Shown here: positions 1 to 8,699 of the stretch, piece by piece
Layout: every line of letters begins with the position of its first letter
Position numbering within the stretch: position 1 is the first letter of the stretch
From: DAHUXT01 sp036273675
GTDB taxonomy: Bacteria; Chloroflexota; Ktedonobacteria; Ktedonobacterales; JADMIN01
Assembly (NCBI GenBank): GCA_036273675.1
Contig: DASUHD010000068.1
Location: forward strand, 1-48,894
Reading direction: 5' to 3'
DNA length: 48,894 nt
The notes under the pieces: generated by a model
The model's database searches: none
Seen by the model: the letters and a program-made list of their open reading frames with translations, nothing else
Told to the model about the DNA's origin: nothing
Program-made: the position numbers and the translations under genes

Positions 1-134
1 ACTGGTATGCCTACTGGCGCGAAGGAAACAAGTTGCGCTCGGGCTATGTCGGCAAGACACAGCCGGTTGGGATCGCACAGTCGGTGGTGGCGCGAGCCGA
101 GGCGCGGCTGATGCTGGCGCGGGTCGGCGCATAA
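1..134 (+). CDS. C-terminal end of unknown protein (partial)
   Basis: An open frame enters from the left edge (codons in phase with base 3) and stops with TAA at 132-134. It encodes about 43 residues beginning WYAYWREGNKLRSGYVGK and ending in an Ala/Arg-rich helix. The aromatic YWREGxKLRxxYVGK pattern resembles short repeat-type proteins found beside mobile DNA (DUF6788-like), but that resemblance is from memory and weak. The start lies outside the window, so function, length and operon context cannot be judged. Bases 135-306 after the stop contain no convincing gene; they include short repeats of CGCATA. Confidence 0.5.
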   Translation, partial: WYAYWREGNKLRSGYVGKTQPVGIAQSVVARAEARLMLARVGA

Positions 135-306
135 CTCCGCACATCTTCGCATATCGTCGCATAGCGCCAAAAATGATTGACACAGAAAAACGCAGGTGCG
201 GGCCGCCCGTTTCGCAAGGCTACCCGCACCGCTTCAGGTTTCCGCTGCTACACATACAAGCTACACATACGAGCCACGCATGACAGACCGTACCGGTACG
301 CTCATC

Positions 307-723
307 TTATTCTGTGCGCACCGAGAATTCGTCGAGCAACCCCTGATCGACGAGCCACTTGGTGAACTGCAATCGCTTCAGCGTCCTCGCATTGATACGC
401 TCTGAAAGCTCGACCAGCCGGTTGACCTCGTCCTCAGAGAAACCCTGCGCCTCGAGTGTGCGCAGATCGTCCTCCTCCGGTTCCAGGCCTTCGACCGCAT
501 CTTCTGGCTCGGCCTCCGCCTGAAACTCAGACGTGTCTTCACTCTCGCTCTTGTTGCGGCGCGGGCGTTTCGCCGCCGCACGCGCGCTTACTGGCTCATC
601 CACACCGCTAGACGCCTCTTCAGCTGAGACATCCTCGTGCGAGCCTTCATGGCGCTCTGGCTCATTCGCGGGCCGGGCGCGCGCCTCTTCCTCTTCGCCG
701 TCGTTCAAATACTGATGCGCCAT
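307..723 (-). CDS. small acidic hypothetical protein
   Basis: 138 residues, function not recognised. The start is the ATG at 723 (protein MAHQYLND), chosen because GGAGG lies 6 bases upstream; the open frame extends 34 codons further without another ribosome site. The N-terminal two thirds is low complexity and rich in Glu, Ala, Ser and Pro, probably disordered, with a basic KRPRRNK patch in the middle. The last 45 residues (LEAQGFSEDEVNRLVELSERI onward) look like two amphipathic helices and are the likely folded part. It is transcribed divergently from the glutaredoxin-like gene. No membrane segment, signal peptide or catalytic motif is visible. Confidence 0.6.
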   Translation of the reverse strand: MAHQYLNDGEEEEARARPANEPERHEGSHEDVSAEEASSGVDEPVSARAAAKRPRRNKSESEDTSEFQAEAEPEDAVEGLEPEEDDLRTLEAQGFSEDEVNRLVELSERINARTLKRLQFTKWLVDQGLLDEFSVRTE

Positions 724-931
724 ATAATACCTCCGGGCGGATTGCGGTCCGCGCACTGTGCTCCCTCTCGCGTCGGCGCGTGGAAGGCTTCGCTGCCACC
801 CTTCATTATTTACTACGTCACACACATCTCATTTGTTCGCAAAACGTGATGTGAATGTGAGATTTCCGCCGCTCTCCACTCAGGTCTTAGGCATAAACCG
901 GACCACGACACCCGGACAGGAATTGTCGCGT

Positions 932-960
932 TTGCCGCAAGGCCGCCGCTATGCTATCAT
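932..960 (+). promoter_or_regulatory. candidate sigma70-type promoter
   Basis: TTGCCG at 932-937 and TATCAT at 955-960 are separated by 17 bases, about 50 bases upstream of the glutaredoxin-like gene. Four of six and five of six bases match the consensus. Assignment is by eye. Confidence 0.35.
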
Positions 961-1016
961 CCTCCTGAGTGTGCTATCCCTGAATCTGAGCGGTACGCCG
1001 CCTGAAAGAAACGAAC

Positions 1017-1274
1017 GTGGAACCTGTCATCGTGCTCTATGCGAAAGCTGGCTGTCACCTCTGCGACGACGCGCGAACGCATCTGGATGACCTCGCCGCC
1101 GATTACCACTTCACCTTCGATGAGGTGGACATCCGGCGCGACCCTGTGATCTTCGACCGCTATCGCTACCGCATCCCGGTGATTACCGTCGATAGCGTCG
1201 AACGACTCGAAGGCCGCATCGAGGCTGATGAGATTCGCGCGCTAGCCGAAGAACTTCAGCTTCGCCACAGGTGA
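1017..1274 (+). CDS. glutaredoxin-like thiol-disulfide protein
   Basis: 85 residues with a GTG start. The thioredoxin-fold N-terminus VIVLYAKAGCHLC carries a CxxC redox motif (CHLC, about residues 13-16), and a cis-proline follows in RIPVITVD, about residues 56-63, as in the DUF836/glutaredoxin-like family. Members of this family are about 80 residues and are taken to be small cytosolic thiol oxidoreductases; substrate unknown. The ribosome site is weak (AAGAAACGAAC), so an alternative start is possible, but the fold begins right at this GTG. It is a single gene with a candidate promoter just upstream. Confidence 0.8.
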   Translation: MEPVIVLYAKAGCHLCDDARTHLDDLAADYHFTFDEVDIRRDPVIFDRYRYRIPVITVDSVERLEGRIEADEIRALAEELQLRHR

Positions 1275-1400
1275 CACCTCCACACTCACTTCAACAGGGT
1301 AATGCCAGTACACTGTTGCGTCACATCGTTACAGAACACTATTCTCCCGGCGCGTCTTTGAAATGGAGATGGGCGGGAGTGCAGCATGTATACAAGCATA

Positions 1401-1450
1401 TTTAAGAGCATTTGAGGGCATGAGAGAGCATGAGAGAGCATGAGAGAGGA
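1401..1450 (+). repeat. 10-bp short tandem repeat at a gene start
   Basis: Five 10-base units in exact register: TTTAAGAGCA, TTTGAGGGCA, TGAGAGAGCA, TGAGAGAGCA, TGAGAGAGGA. The array runs directly into the start of the next gene, and each later unit repeats both a purine-rich (Shine-Dalgarno-like) stretch and an ATG. Confidence 0.8.
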
Positions 1451-1457
1451 TGAAGCG

Positions 1458-1811
1458 ATGGCAAAGAGCCGTGAGGAGATGATCGAACGGCTGCGCGGAT
1501 GGTCGGCGCGGGCGCTGCACGAGGCGCAGTACGCCGACAATCAGGAGAACGCGCTCAATTGGCAGGGTCAGGCGCAGGTGCTCGGCGGAGTCGCCAATTA
1601 TCTGGCCGACCAGAGCGAAGCCGACGACTTCACGATCTGGCGTCAGGTGGTGGGAGATCGCGCCAAGAGTCTGGCGGAGTGGATGATGCGTCAGGATGGC
1701 GCAGATGGCGCGCTCTATGCCGGGCAGGTCGCGGGCTTCGATGTGGCGATGACGGTGTTGAAGGACCCGGAGGCGCGCAACTGGCCGAAGTACGAGCCGC
1801 ACGCGAACTGA
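1458..1811 (+). CDS. hypothetical protein
   Basis: 117 residues from the ATG at 1458 (MAKSREEM); an in-frame ATG at 1440 lies inside the 10-bp repeat array and would add six residues. The purine stretch GAGAGAGGATGA before 1458 supports the chosen start. The protein is a compact, mostly helical, mildly acidic sequence with conserved-looking aromatic positions (NWQGQAQVLGGVANYL, FTIWRQVV, AEWMMRQ). I do not recognise a family. No signal peptide or membrane span is visible. It is followed by a GC-rich hairpin and then glycerate kinase. Confidence 0.6.
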   Translation: MAKSREEMIERLRGWSARALHEAQYADNQENALNWQGQAQVLGGVANYLADQSEADDFTIWRQVVGDRAKSLAEWMMRQDGADGALYAGQVAGFDVAMTVLKDPEARNWPKYEPHAN

Positions 1812-1830
1812 GAGCAGCCCCCTCTCCTAA

Positions 1831-1855
1831 CCCCTCTCCCTGAAAGGGGGAGGGG
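1831..1855 (+). terminator. GC-rich hairpin between genes
   Basis: CCCCTCTCCC (1831-1840) pairs with GGGGGAGGGG (1846-1855) around a TGAAA loop, with one G-T pair. No T-run follows, so termination is uncertain; it may instead be one copy of a dispersed CCCTCTCC-type palindrome (compare 37037-37075 and 45422-45446). Confidence 0.45.
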
Positions 1856-1892
1856 ACCAGATGCCATAGTCGCCAACGATCAGGATAGCGCC

Positions 1893-3044
1893 ATGTACGT
1901 CGTCGTCGCGCCGCAATCGCTCAAGGGTAGCCTGGATGCGCCGGATGTCGGCGAGGCTATCGCCGCCGGGATACGTCGCGTCTGGCCAGATGCGGATATC
2001 CGCGTCGTGCCGGTGGCCGATGGCGGCGAGGGGACGGTGCGGGCGCTGGTTGCGGCAACCAATGGCACGCTACAACATGCGAGGGTGACGGGGCCGCTAG
2101 GCGAACCGGCAGACGCGGAGTATGGGATGCTCGGCGGCAATCGCGCTGGGACGGCGGTAATCGAGATGGCGGCGGCGTCTGGTTTGCCACTCGTCCCGCC
2201 GGAGAAGCGCGACCCGCGTGTGACGTCAACTCGTGGCACGGGCGAGCTGATGCGCGCGGCGCTCGACGCCGGGGCGCGGCGACTGCTGATCGGCATCGGC
2301 GGCAGCGCGACCAACGACGGCGGCGCGGGGATGGCGCAGGCGCTCGGCGCCTGGCTGCTGGACGCGCAAGGCAACGAACTATTGGCTGGCGGCGCGGCGC
2401 TGGCCCATCTGGCGCATATCGATATCTCCAACCTCGATCCCCGCCTAAAGGACGTTGAGATTCAGGTGGCGAGCGATGTCACCAACCCACTCTGCGGGCC
2501 GGAGGGCGCATCGGCGGTCTACGGACCCCAGAAGGGCGCGACGCCGGAGATGGTGGCTGAACTGGACACTGCCCTGGCGCACTATGGCGAGCTACTCAAG
2601 CGCGATCTCGGCGCGGATGTGGCCAACGTGCCAGGCGCAGGCGCGGCGGGCGGCCTCGGCGCGGGTCTGCTCGCGTTCGCTCACGCGCAACTGGTACCGG
2701 GCGCGCAACTGGTGCTGGAGACGCTCGACTTCGCGCAGATCCTCCAGGACGCGGCGCTCGTCTTCACGGCGGAGGGCCAGCTCGACAGCCAGACGGCTTA
2801 CGGCAAGGCGGTCGGCGCGGTGGCCACGGCGGCGCGTAAGGCAGGCGCGCGCGTGGTGGCCCTGGCGGGCAGCGTCACCGCCGATGATGCGGCGCTGGAG
2901 AAGCTAGGGATTGACGTGGCGCTCTCTATCGCCAGCGGCCCGATAACGCTCGAAGAGAGCATGGCCAACACGGCGCAACTGCTCACCAACGCGGCGGCGC
3001 GCGCCACACGGCTGATCGCGCTGGGGATGGGGCTGCAATCTTGA
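1893..3044 (+). CDS. glxK: glycerate kinase (GarK/GlxK family)
   Basis: 383 residues, the normal length for the glycerate 2-kinase family. The N-terminus MYVVVAPQSLKGSLDA (substrate-binding SxKGxL), the ADGGEGT loop near residue 48, and the IGIGGSATNDGGAGMAQALG block near residue 132 are signature segments. The enzyme phosphorylates D-glycerate with ATP to 2-phosphoglycerate, feeding glyoxylate- or sugar-acid-derived carbon into lower glycolysis. No other glycerate-pathway gene adjoins it, so it probably acts alone. Codon use and GC content match the neighbours. Start codon is the ATG at 1893; the ribosome site is poor (AGGATAGCGCC). Confidence 0.92.
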   Translation: MYVVVAPQSLKGSLDAPDVGEAIAAGIRRVWPDADIRVVPVADGGEGTVRALVAATNGTLQHARVTGPLGEPADAEYGMLGGNRAGTAVIEMAAASGLPLVPPEKRDPRVTSTRGTGELMRAALDAGARRLLIGIGGSATNDGGAGMAQALGAWLLDAQGNELLAGGAALAHLAHIDISNLDPRLKDVEIQVASDVTNPLCGPEGASAVYGPQKGATPEMVAELDTALAHYGELLKRDLGADVANVPGAGAAGGLGAGLLAFAHAQLVPGAQLVLETLDFAQILQDAALVFTAEGQLDSQTAYGKAVGAVATAARKAGARVVALAGSVTADDAALEKLGIDVALSIASGPITLEESMANTAQLLTNAAARATRLIALGMGLQS

Positions 3045-3121
3045 CGGCTGCCTGCATACGACTGGGGCCACCATGCCGCAGGCTGAAGCTCTGCAGTTAA
3101 TCCCAGATTTTGAGGTTCGCT

Positions 3122-3238
3122 CTATCGGCAAACAGTGTCATTGTCAAACGCTCTGAGAAGCCAGTGCAGGCGTTGAATGTGGCGGAATGCAGCGAGGCCC
3201 TTCAAGCGCTGTTTGAACCACCCGCGTTCAATTTCCAT
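3122..3238 (-). pseudogene. possible transposase C-terminal relic
   Basis: A 38-residue open stretch on the minus strand begins MEIERGWFKQRLKG and continues with AFRHIQRLHWLL. The pattern of an ER-x-W-x-K-x-R-x-K motif followed by F and a helical tail resembles the end of DDE transposases. It is very short, has no terminal repeats around it and could be chance; treat as a hint only. Confidence 0.2.
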
Positions 3239-3253
3239 GCTTCCCCGCCACGC

Positions 3254-3955
3254 TCAGCGCGCCAGCACAAGCAGGCGGTAGCCGCCGAGCAGGTGGACCG
3301 CAAGGTCGTGGTTAAGGGCAAACGCCACTTTGCGCGGCCACTTCAACAACCGCCGTCCAGCCTCATTTGTTGGGCTGTTGAGCGCGTCGGCGGTATAGAC
3401 GGCGTCGAGCACCTCATAGCCAGTGTCCTGGAGCGCGCGGACCGCCGTCTCCTTCGTGAAGTAATGCAGGTGCGCGTAGGCGTCGCGTGTGTGAAGCAGC
3501 CCATGCGGGCGGATAACCGATTGCACCGAGAGGTCCAGTGGGAAGAAGAAGACCTTGTACGTCCCCCTGGCCTTCAGACTTCTCAGAAACGCGAAGTAGT
3601 CCTCCAGGTGCTCCAGCACGTCCAGCACCAGCAACATATCGTATGAGCCGGTATCGACTGTGCGGAAATCGCCGAGATAGACGTGGATGCGCTCATTCTC
3701 TCGCTCGCGCGCAAGCTCGATGGCCTGCGGCGAGATGTCGTAGCCAGTCAACTCGCAGTCGTCGGGCAGCCTCAACTGCAACTGCCGCAACACCTCGCCC
3801 GCTCCACAGCCGACCTCGCAGACCGTATGTGGCGTCAGTTGATGGTTCCTCAGCAGACGCGCAATCTCCTCCGCCTTGCCCGCCGATTCATCAACATGCC
3901 ACGATGGCGCCATCTCCTGGTATGTGCCGGAGCGATAGATATCTTCGAGTGACAT
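3254..3955 (-). CDS. class I SAM-dependent methyltransferase
   Basis: 233 residues. The start is the ATG at 3955 (MSLEDIYRSG), preceded by GAGGAGAGG; the open frame extends upstream without support. Motif I is VCEVGCGAGEVLRQL near residue 43, followed by the acidic post-I TGYDISPQAIELAR and motif IV LLVLDVLEHLEDY, typical of Methyltransf_11/23-type enzymes. The C-terminal half carries the HxxHLHYFTKETAVRAL pattern often seen in methyltransferases acting on sugars or lipids. Substrate cannot be read from the sequence. No partner gene is adjacent on the same strand, so it is likely a single-gene unit. Confidence 0.85.
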   Translation of the reverse strand: MSLEDIYRSGTYQEMAPSWHVDESAGKAEEIARLLRNHQLTPHTVCEVGCGAGEVLRQLQLRLPDDCELTGYDISPQAIELARERENERIHVYLGDFRTVDTGSYDMLLVLDVLEHLEDYFAFLRSLKARGTYKVFFFPLDLSVQSVIRPHGLLHTRDAYAHLHYFTKETAVRALQDTGYEVLDAVYTADALNSPTNEAGRRLLKWPRKVAFALNHDLAVHLLGGYRLLVLAR

Positions 3956-4340
3956 CGTCCTCTCCTCGACCCTTGCAAGACACCACAACCTGTCAACGTT
4001 TCCATACAGCACGACTGCACGCAAGCGGAAAGCATGCGGCGGAAAGCATGCGGCGGAACGTTGCCCGACACTTGGGCTCACAGCGCGATGCACATCCTGA
4101 TATGTCTCTGTGAGGATTCACACCATCACGGCCGTTCTTCCATGAACGGTTGAACGAAGCGCCGATCCCCTCGTCGCCCAGATATCGCGAGGAAATCGCC
4201 CCCGAGAGAGGCCTCACAAACCAGGCCATCGACCACTGCCACTGCGATAAAACACGTAGAACGATGCGCACTATAGCACACATCATCGCACTGTTGCTCA
4301 AGGTGATTTGACCCGCAAAAATAGTATGGGGGAAGCGCCT
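3956..4340. other. 385-bp gene-free region
   Basis: No convincing coding frame. It contains a 14-bp tandem repeat (4025-4060) and lies between the upstream end of the minus-strand methyltransferase at 3254-3955 and the stop of the minus-strand O-methyltransferase. I see no clear terminator or RNA gene. Confidence 0.6.
4025..4060 (+). repeat. 14-bp tandem repeat, 2.5 copies
   Basis: GCGGAAAGCATGCG occurs at 4025-4038 and 4039-4052, followed by a partial copy GCGGAACG. It lies upstream of the methyltransferase at 3254-3955. Confidence 0.85.
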
Positions 4341-5390
4341 CTAGCGCCGGGGTTTCTCGGCCACCTGTAGCCCGCCGCCGGGGCCGGTGACGAGGCGAAT
4401 CGGGCGGCGCGGACGCAGCCCAGCCGCGCGCTGCCAGTCGGCCATCTCGGCGAATGACCACGTGCCGCCCGCGCTCGTCAAGGCGAAGTAGAGGTCGGTC
4501 AACGCGCCAATCTGGCCCGCCGTCTGGGGCGTCGTCGGGCGAACGACCTCGCCAATCACCAGCCGCCCACCGGGACGGAGTGCGCGGGCGCAGCGCCGCA
4601 CCAGATCGCGGTTCTGGGTTTCGGTGAAGTGGTGGACGAGGTTGGCTACCAGAATCAGGTCAAATTCGTCAGCGCCCAGATCGGCGGTGAGCGCGTTATC
4701 GGCGCGATGCACGACACGGTCGCCCATCCCCTCGCGCGCCAGCAAGGGAGCGGCGACGGCCACGGCGGCGGGCAAATCAAGGACCGTCGCGCGCAGTTCA
4801 GGATGGCGTCTGCACAGGGCAACCGAGTAGTAGCCGTGGGAGCCGCCGATATCAAGCATCGTTCGCGCATCACGCGGCACTGGCAGCCGCAACGCCACCT
4901 CAGGCGTCGCCAGCCGCGCGCCAGAACGCATCCCCCGCTGGTAGATTTCCCATGTCTCGGAGGTCATGTGTTCGTGGATTTCGATGGGCGCGCCTGTCCT
5001 GACGAACGACTCCATCTGCGCGATGAACTGTTCGTCCATGAACTGCATCAGAATCGCATCATGCAGCGACCACTTGCTATCCTTCAACAGCCAGCGGCGC
5101 GCGACCGGCGCCAGCGAGTATAGCCGCCCGCGCAGCCGCAGATAGCCCACGCCGACCAGCGCATCCAGCAGTTTGTGGGTTGCTGCGGGCGCGGTCTGGC
5201 ACTGCTTAGCGATCGCCTCAGCATGGCGCGGCTGCCCGGACATCGTCTCGAAGACGCCCAGCCGAGTCGCCACCATCACCGTCCGCGCCAGCAACAGCGC
5301 GATAATGCTATCAAGCAGCGGTGTGGGTACGAGTCCCAGCGCGAAGACGATGCGTTCAACCACGCCACGCGGAATAGCGCCCAGCCGCAT
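4341..5390 (-). CDS. O-methyltransferase (hydroxyindole/hydroxyneurosporene type)
   Basis: 349 residues with the two-part architecture of the plant/bacterial small-molecule O-methyltransferases. The N-terminal winged-helix dimerisation region (about residues 20-110: LDSIIALLLARTVMVATRLG, then AEAIAKQCQTAPAATHKLLD) is followed by a SAM-binding Rossmann domain (LDIGGSHGYYSVALCRR near 177, TVLDLPAA, LVANLVHHF). Its ATG lies 6 bases after the stop of the acyl-CoA ligase gene, and AGGGGT precedes it, so the two are almost certainly co-transcribed. That suggests methylation of a carboxylic or phenolic compound activated or handled by the ligase, but the substrate is inference only. Confidence 0.88.
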   Translation of the reverse strand: MRLGAIPRGVVERIVFALGLVPTPLLDSIIALLLARTVMVATRLGVFETMSGQPRHAEAIAKQCQTAPAATHKLLDALVGVGYLRLRGRLYSLAPVARRWLLKDSKWSLHDAILMQFMDEQFIAQMESFVRTGAPIEIHEHMTSETWEIYQRGMRSGARLATPEVALRLPVPRDARTMLDIGGSHGYYSVALCRRHPELRATVLDLPAAVAVAAPLLAREGMGDRVVHRADNALTADLGADEFDLILVANLVHHFTETQNRDLVRRCARALRPGGRLVIGEVVRPTTPQTAGQIGALTDLYFALTSAGGTWSFAEMADWQRAAGLRPRRPIRLVTGPGGGLQVAEKPRR

Positions 5391-5396
5391 AATGGT

Positions 5397-7037
5397 TTAC
5401 CCCTGGGTCTTGCCCAGCGCCTGATCCTTGAGCTCGCGGCGCAGAATTTTGCCAGAGGCCGTCTTGGGGATGCTTTCCACAAAGACCAGTTGGCGAATCG
5501 CCTTGTAGTTCGCCATACGCTCATTGGCGAACGCCATCAGATCAGCATCCGAGACCGACTGTCCCTCACGCAGCGCCACATAGGCGCGCGGAATCTCGCC
5601 CGATTCGGGATCTGGCAGGCCAATCACCGCCACCTCGCGCACCGCGGGATGCTCCAGCAGCACCGCCTCCAATTCAGCGGGAGCAATACCAAAGCCCTTA
5701 TGCTTGATCATCTCCTTGGCGCGGTCCACGATATAGACGTAGCCCTGCTCGTCGATGTAGCCGACATCGCCAGAGTGGTACCAGCCGTCACGCAAGACGC
5801 GCGCCGTCTCGGACTCCGCCTTCCAGTAGCCCTGCATGATCTGCGGGCCGCGGATGCAGATCTCGCCAACCTCGCCAACCGGCAGCTCGCGCTCGCCCGT
5901 CTCCAGGTCAACTACCTTCTGCTCGGTATCGCTGACCGGTGTGCCGCCCGACGCCAGCCGGATCAACTCCAACTCCATCGGGCTGTGATGTGTCAGCGGC
6001 GAGGCTTCCGTCATGCCGTACGCCTGCATCACCGGGATGCCGGTCGCGTCGATCACGCGCTGAGCGGCGGCGGGCGCCATCGGCGCGGCGGCGCAGAGGA
6101 TGTGGCGCACGTTCGGGAAGTAGTCCCGGCTCAGGTTGGGCAGGCCAGAGAGCGCCAACAGAACCGGCGGCACAACCGGGAAGATCGTCACCCCGCGCTT
6201 CTTGATGAGCGCGAGCACCTCCGTTGGATCGAAGCGCTCGACCAGCACGAGCGCCGAGCCAGAGAAGGCCGCCTGGCCCATCAGCGCAACGCCGTACATA
6301 TGGTAAAGCGGCAGGAAGACCATGAAGACATCCTGCTCAGTCACACGCGAGGCGGAGATGAACTGATGCACATTGATAACCAGGTGGCGTTGCGTCAGGA
6401 TCACACCTTTAGGCAGACCAGTTGTGCCGCTCGAATAGGGCAGCGCGATCATGTCGTCGCCGCGCACATCAACCAGTGGCGCCTGGGTCGGCGCGTTCGT
6501 CATCAGCAGCAGGCCGAACGGGATTACCTGGGAATCGTCGGCGACCGGCTCGCTGCCCGTGACCATCACATGCTTCAGGTCGGGCGTCTGGCCGCGCGCC
6601 GCCCGCACCAACGGCAGCAGTTCGCGCTGGACGAGAATAGCCTTAGCCTCGCTGTTCTGCAGTTGATAGGTGACCTCGCGCTCCTTATACGACGGATTCA
6701 TCGGGGTGATGACCAGCCCCAGCATGCTCGCCGCCATCCAGCAGATGATAAACTCCGGGCGGTTGAGCATCAACAGGCAGACGCGATCTCCCTTGCTCAG
6801 CCCCAGCGCCTGCATTCCCATGGCCGCCGAGCGCGCAAGCGCATATATTTGGCGATACGACAGCGTCATATCCCGCCAATAGATAGCGGGGCGCTCCGGC
6901 ACGCGCTGAGCGGTGCGCGCGAACATTTCATGGAACGGTACGTCGGGGTAGATCAGCGAGGGACAATAGAACTCGGGAAAGCTGTACGGTGTGCTCCGCC
7001 GCACTGAGGACGCGGAGCTGGTCAGTGTATCCGCCAT
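5397..7037 (-). CDS. AMP-forming acyl-CoA synthetase (fatty-acid or coumarate-CoA ligase type)
   Basis: 546 residues, standard length for the class I adenylate-forming family. The P-loop-like motif YSSGTTGLPKGV lies near residue 200, the adenine-binding YGMTEASPLTHH near 345, the hinge region GWYHSGDVGYIDEQGYVYI near 417, and the catalytic lysine of PKTASGKILRREL near 526. The enzyme activates a carboxylate with ATP and transfers it to CoA. The sequence cannot separate long-chain fatty-acid from aryl (4-coumarate-like) substrates. AAGGGGGT precedes the ATG at 7037. It is the first gene of a two-gene unit with the O-methyltransferase 6 bases downstream. Confidence 0.92.
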   Translation of the reverse strand: MADTLTSSASSVRRSTPYSFPEFYCPSLIYPDVPFHEMFARTAQRVPERPAIYWRDMTLSYRQIYALARSAAMGMQALGLSKGDRVCLLMLNRPEFIICWMAASMLGLVITPMNPSYKEREVTYQLQNSEAKAILVQRELLPLVRAARGQTPDLKHVMVTGSEPVADDSQVIPFGLLLMTNAPTQAPLVDVRGDDMIALPYSSGTTGLPKGVILTQRHLVINVHQFISASRVTEQDVFMVFLPLYHMYGVALMGQAAFSGSALVLVERFDPTEVLALIKKRGVTIFPVVPPVLLALSGLPNLSRDYFPNVRHILCAAAPMAPAAAQRVIDATGIPVMQAYGMTEASPLTHHSPMELELIRLASGGTPVSDTEQKVVDLETGERELPVGEVGEICIRGPQIMQGYWKAESETARVLRDGWYHSGDVGYIDEQGYVYIVDRAKEMIKHKGFGIAPAELEAVLLEHPAVREVAVIGLPDPESGEIPRAYVALREGQSVSDADLMAFANERMANYKAIRQLVFVESIPKTASGKILRRELKDQALGKTQG

Positions 7038-7141
7038 TGAGATACCCCCTTGAGTCGAGGTCCACCGCGCGACAACCCTACCGGCTGCCGTGAATGCCCC
7101 AGTGTATCATGTGTGGCGTAACGCGCGTCGCCACCGAATAC

Positions 7142-8641
7142 TCACGACAGGGAGAGCACGCACGCCTGGTCGCGCAGGCTCCATTCCTCCTGCGCCAGAT
7201 AGTGGTGACCATTGGCCAGCGTCACGTTGCCATCTGAGCCGGAGAGTGGCCCATAGATGCGCACACACTTATCGGCCATCTCCCCCTCGGAGGCCGTGCC
7301 GTCGAACCAGCCGCCGAGCGTAGGGTTGCTCACAGCCTCGAACTGCTCGTGCGAGACGATGCTGATGATCGCGTCGGCGATCTGGTCGTGGTTGGGCGTC
7401 GTAAACGTTGGCGTGTCCAGGCAACCGTCCACGACGGGAATGTAGGCGTAGATGAGGTTGTTGTTGAAGGAATTCGAATGGTAGGCGCAGAAGTCAGCCT
7501 CGGCGTTATGGCTGGTGAACGTGCAGCCATCGTTGGCCGTCTGGCCCGAACATTCCTGCACGTTGAGGCCAGTGAAGACGAAGACCATGTGGTCGTCGTC
7601 AGTAACCCACGCCCCGTTCTTCGCATCCAGCACGCGGTCAATCTCGTGGACGATGTCGCCATCCAGCAAAGGATCGCTTATCGTGCCTGCCTGGGGATAG
7701 GGCTGCGTATCCACGAAGCTGCCGCCGAGCGTCACCACGTTACGCACTGGCCCGCCTTGGTTGTCATAGTACTGCGTCAGGATATTGTAGAACGGCGTGC
7801 CGCCGACATCCTGGAAGTATTGCTCCATCAAATGCTCGAAGCGGCTGCTGTTGCCATCGGGCTCAAAGACATAGCCATTCGGCAGCCAGAAGAGCAGGTA
7901 CGCTGTCAGCCGGTGTATGACGGTACCCTGATGAAACTTGAAGTTCGGACACCCTGACGTGCATGCCGCGATATCCAGCGTGGTGGCCGCATCCGGCTTG
8001 AGCGTGGTAGTCTGAAGCGTCTGGTCGGTACCCGCCACGCATCCCCAGGGATCAACCGCCAGATTATGGAAGACGTAGTTGCCTCTGCTATCAGTCGTGG
8101 AGCTGACTCTCGATGACTCGTCTTTGGCGGTCACATCCATCGCCGAGTTCCAGCACTGCACCTTCACATGGGGCAGCGCCTGATCGGTCGCGGCGTCGGT
8201 GACTGTTCCCCGCAGCGTGGCGGTCGCGGGAGGCAGCAGCCCGCAGGTCAGCGCGCCGGATGCGGCATCCGTCGTACATTTCGCCGCCTGCTTCGGGCCG
8301 AACGTGAGGCTGATCGCGCCGCCTTTGGACGAAAAGTTGGCGGTCACGCTGGAGTAATTGGGCGCGGTTGCAGTGCATGTATATGTGCTGGACTGCGAGA
8401 CCGAGAACGAAAAGGCGCCGTCACTGCCTGATGATCCCGATGCGCCGTTACAGGTAATGGTGGCCCCCCGGAGCGGCTCCGGAACGCTTCTGCCCGCCTG
8501 ACGCGCGGCAATCTGCTCGCCGTAGACTGTGCCGCTCACCTTCACCTGCGGCCCAAAGGGCAATTGACATCCACCAAGCGCCAGCGCCACCACCGCTACC
8601 AGCAGTGCCGCCACGACCCAGCGACGATACGTCTGTGGCAT
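7142..8641 (-). CDS. lipoprotein with carboxypeptidase-like and Exordium-like domains (copy 1)
   Basis: 499 residues, start ATG at 8641 with GAGAGGAA upstream. A short basic N-terminus, hydrophobic stretch and lipobox LALGGC (lipidated Cys25) mark it as a lipoprotein exported by Sec. Two carboxypeptidase-regulatory-like beta domains follow (about residues 33-105, GTVYGEQ to YSSVTANF; and about 125-195, ATLRGTVTDAATD to GNYVFHNL). The C-terminal 250 residues carry HRLTAYLLFWLPNGYVFEP, SRFEHLMEQYFQDVGGT and the metal-site-like SHEQFEAVSNP near residue 430, followed by EGEMADKC. That block resembles the Exordium/phosphate-induced-protein-1 family. No function is established; cell-surface hydrolase or carbohydrate binding is possible. 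It is a tandem paralogue of the next gene. Confidence 0.8.
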   Translation of the reverse strand: MPQTYRRWVVAALLVAVVALALGGCQLPFGPQVKVSGTVYGEQIAARQAGRSVPEPLRGATITCNGASGSSGSDGAFSFSVSQSSTYTCTATAPNYSSVTANFSSKGGAISLTFGPKQAAKCTTDAASGALTCGLLPPATATLRGTVTDAATDQALPHVKVQCWNSAMDVTAKDESSRVSSTTDSRGNYVFHNLAVDPWGCVAGTDQTLQTTTLKPDAATTLDIAACTSGCPNFKFHQGTVIHRLTAYLLFWLPNGYVFEPDGNSSRFEHLMEQYFQDVGGTPFYNILTQYYDNQGGPVRNVVTLGGSFVDTQPYPQAGTISDPLLDGDIVHEIDRVLDAKNGAWVTDDDHMVFVFTGLNVQECSGQTANDGCTFTSHNAEADFCAYHSNSFNNNLIYAYIPVVDGCLDTPTFTTPNHDQIADAIISIVSHEQFEAVSNPTLGGWFDGTASEGEMADKCVRIYGPLSGSDGNVTLANGHHYLAQEEWSLRDQACVLSLS

Positions 8642-8699
8642 TCCAATTCCTCTCAGCTACGATGCCATTAGGGCCAATGGATAACATTCATCACCCCAC

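Noticed and set aside
3110..3646. 178-codon plus-strand open frame
   Set aside because: Mostly antisense to the methyltransferase gene and without any recognisable domain.
5175..7007. 610-codon open frame on the plus strand
   Set aside because: Antisense to the acyl-CoA ligase; His/Arg/Gln-rich composition and no ribosome site, typical shadow frame in GC-rich DNA.
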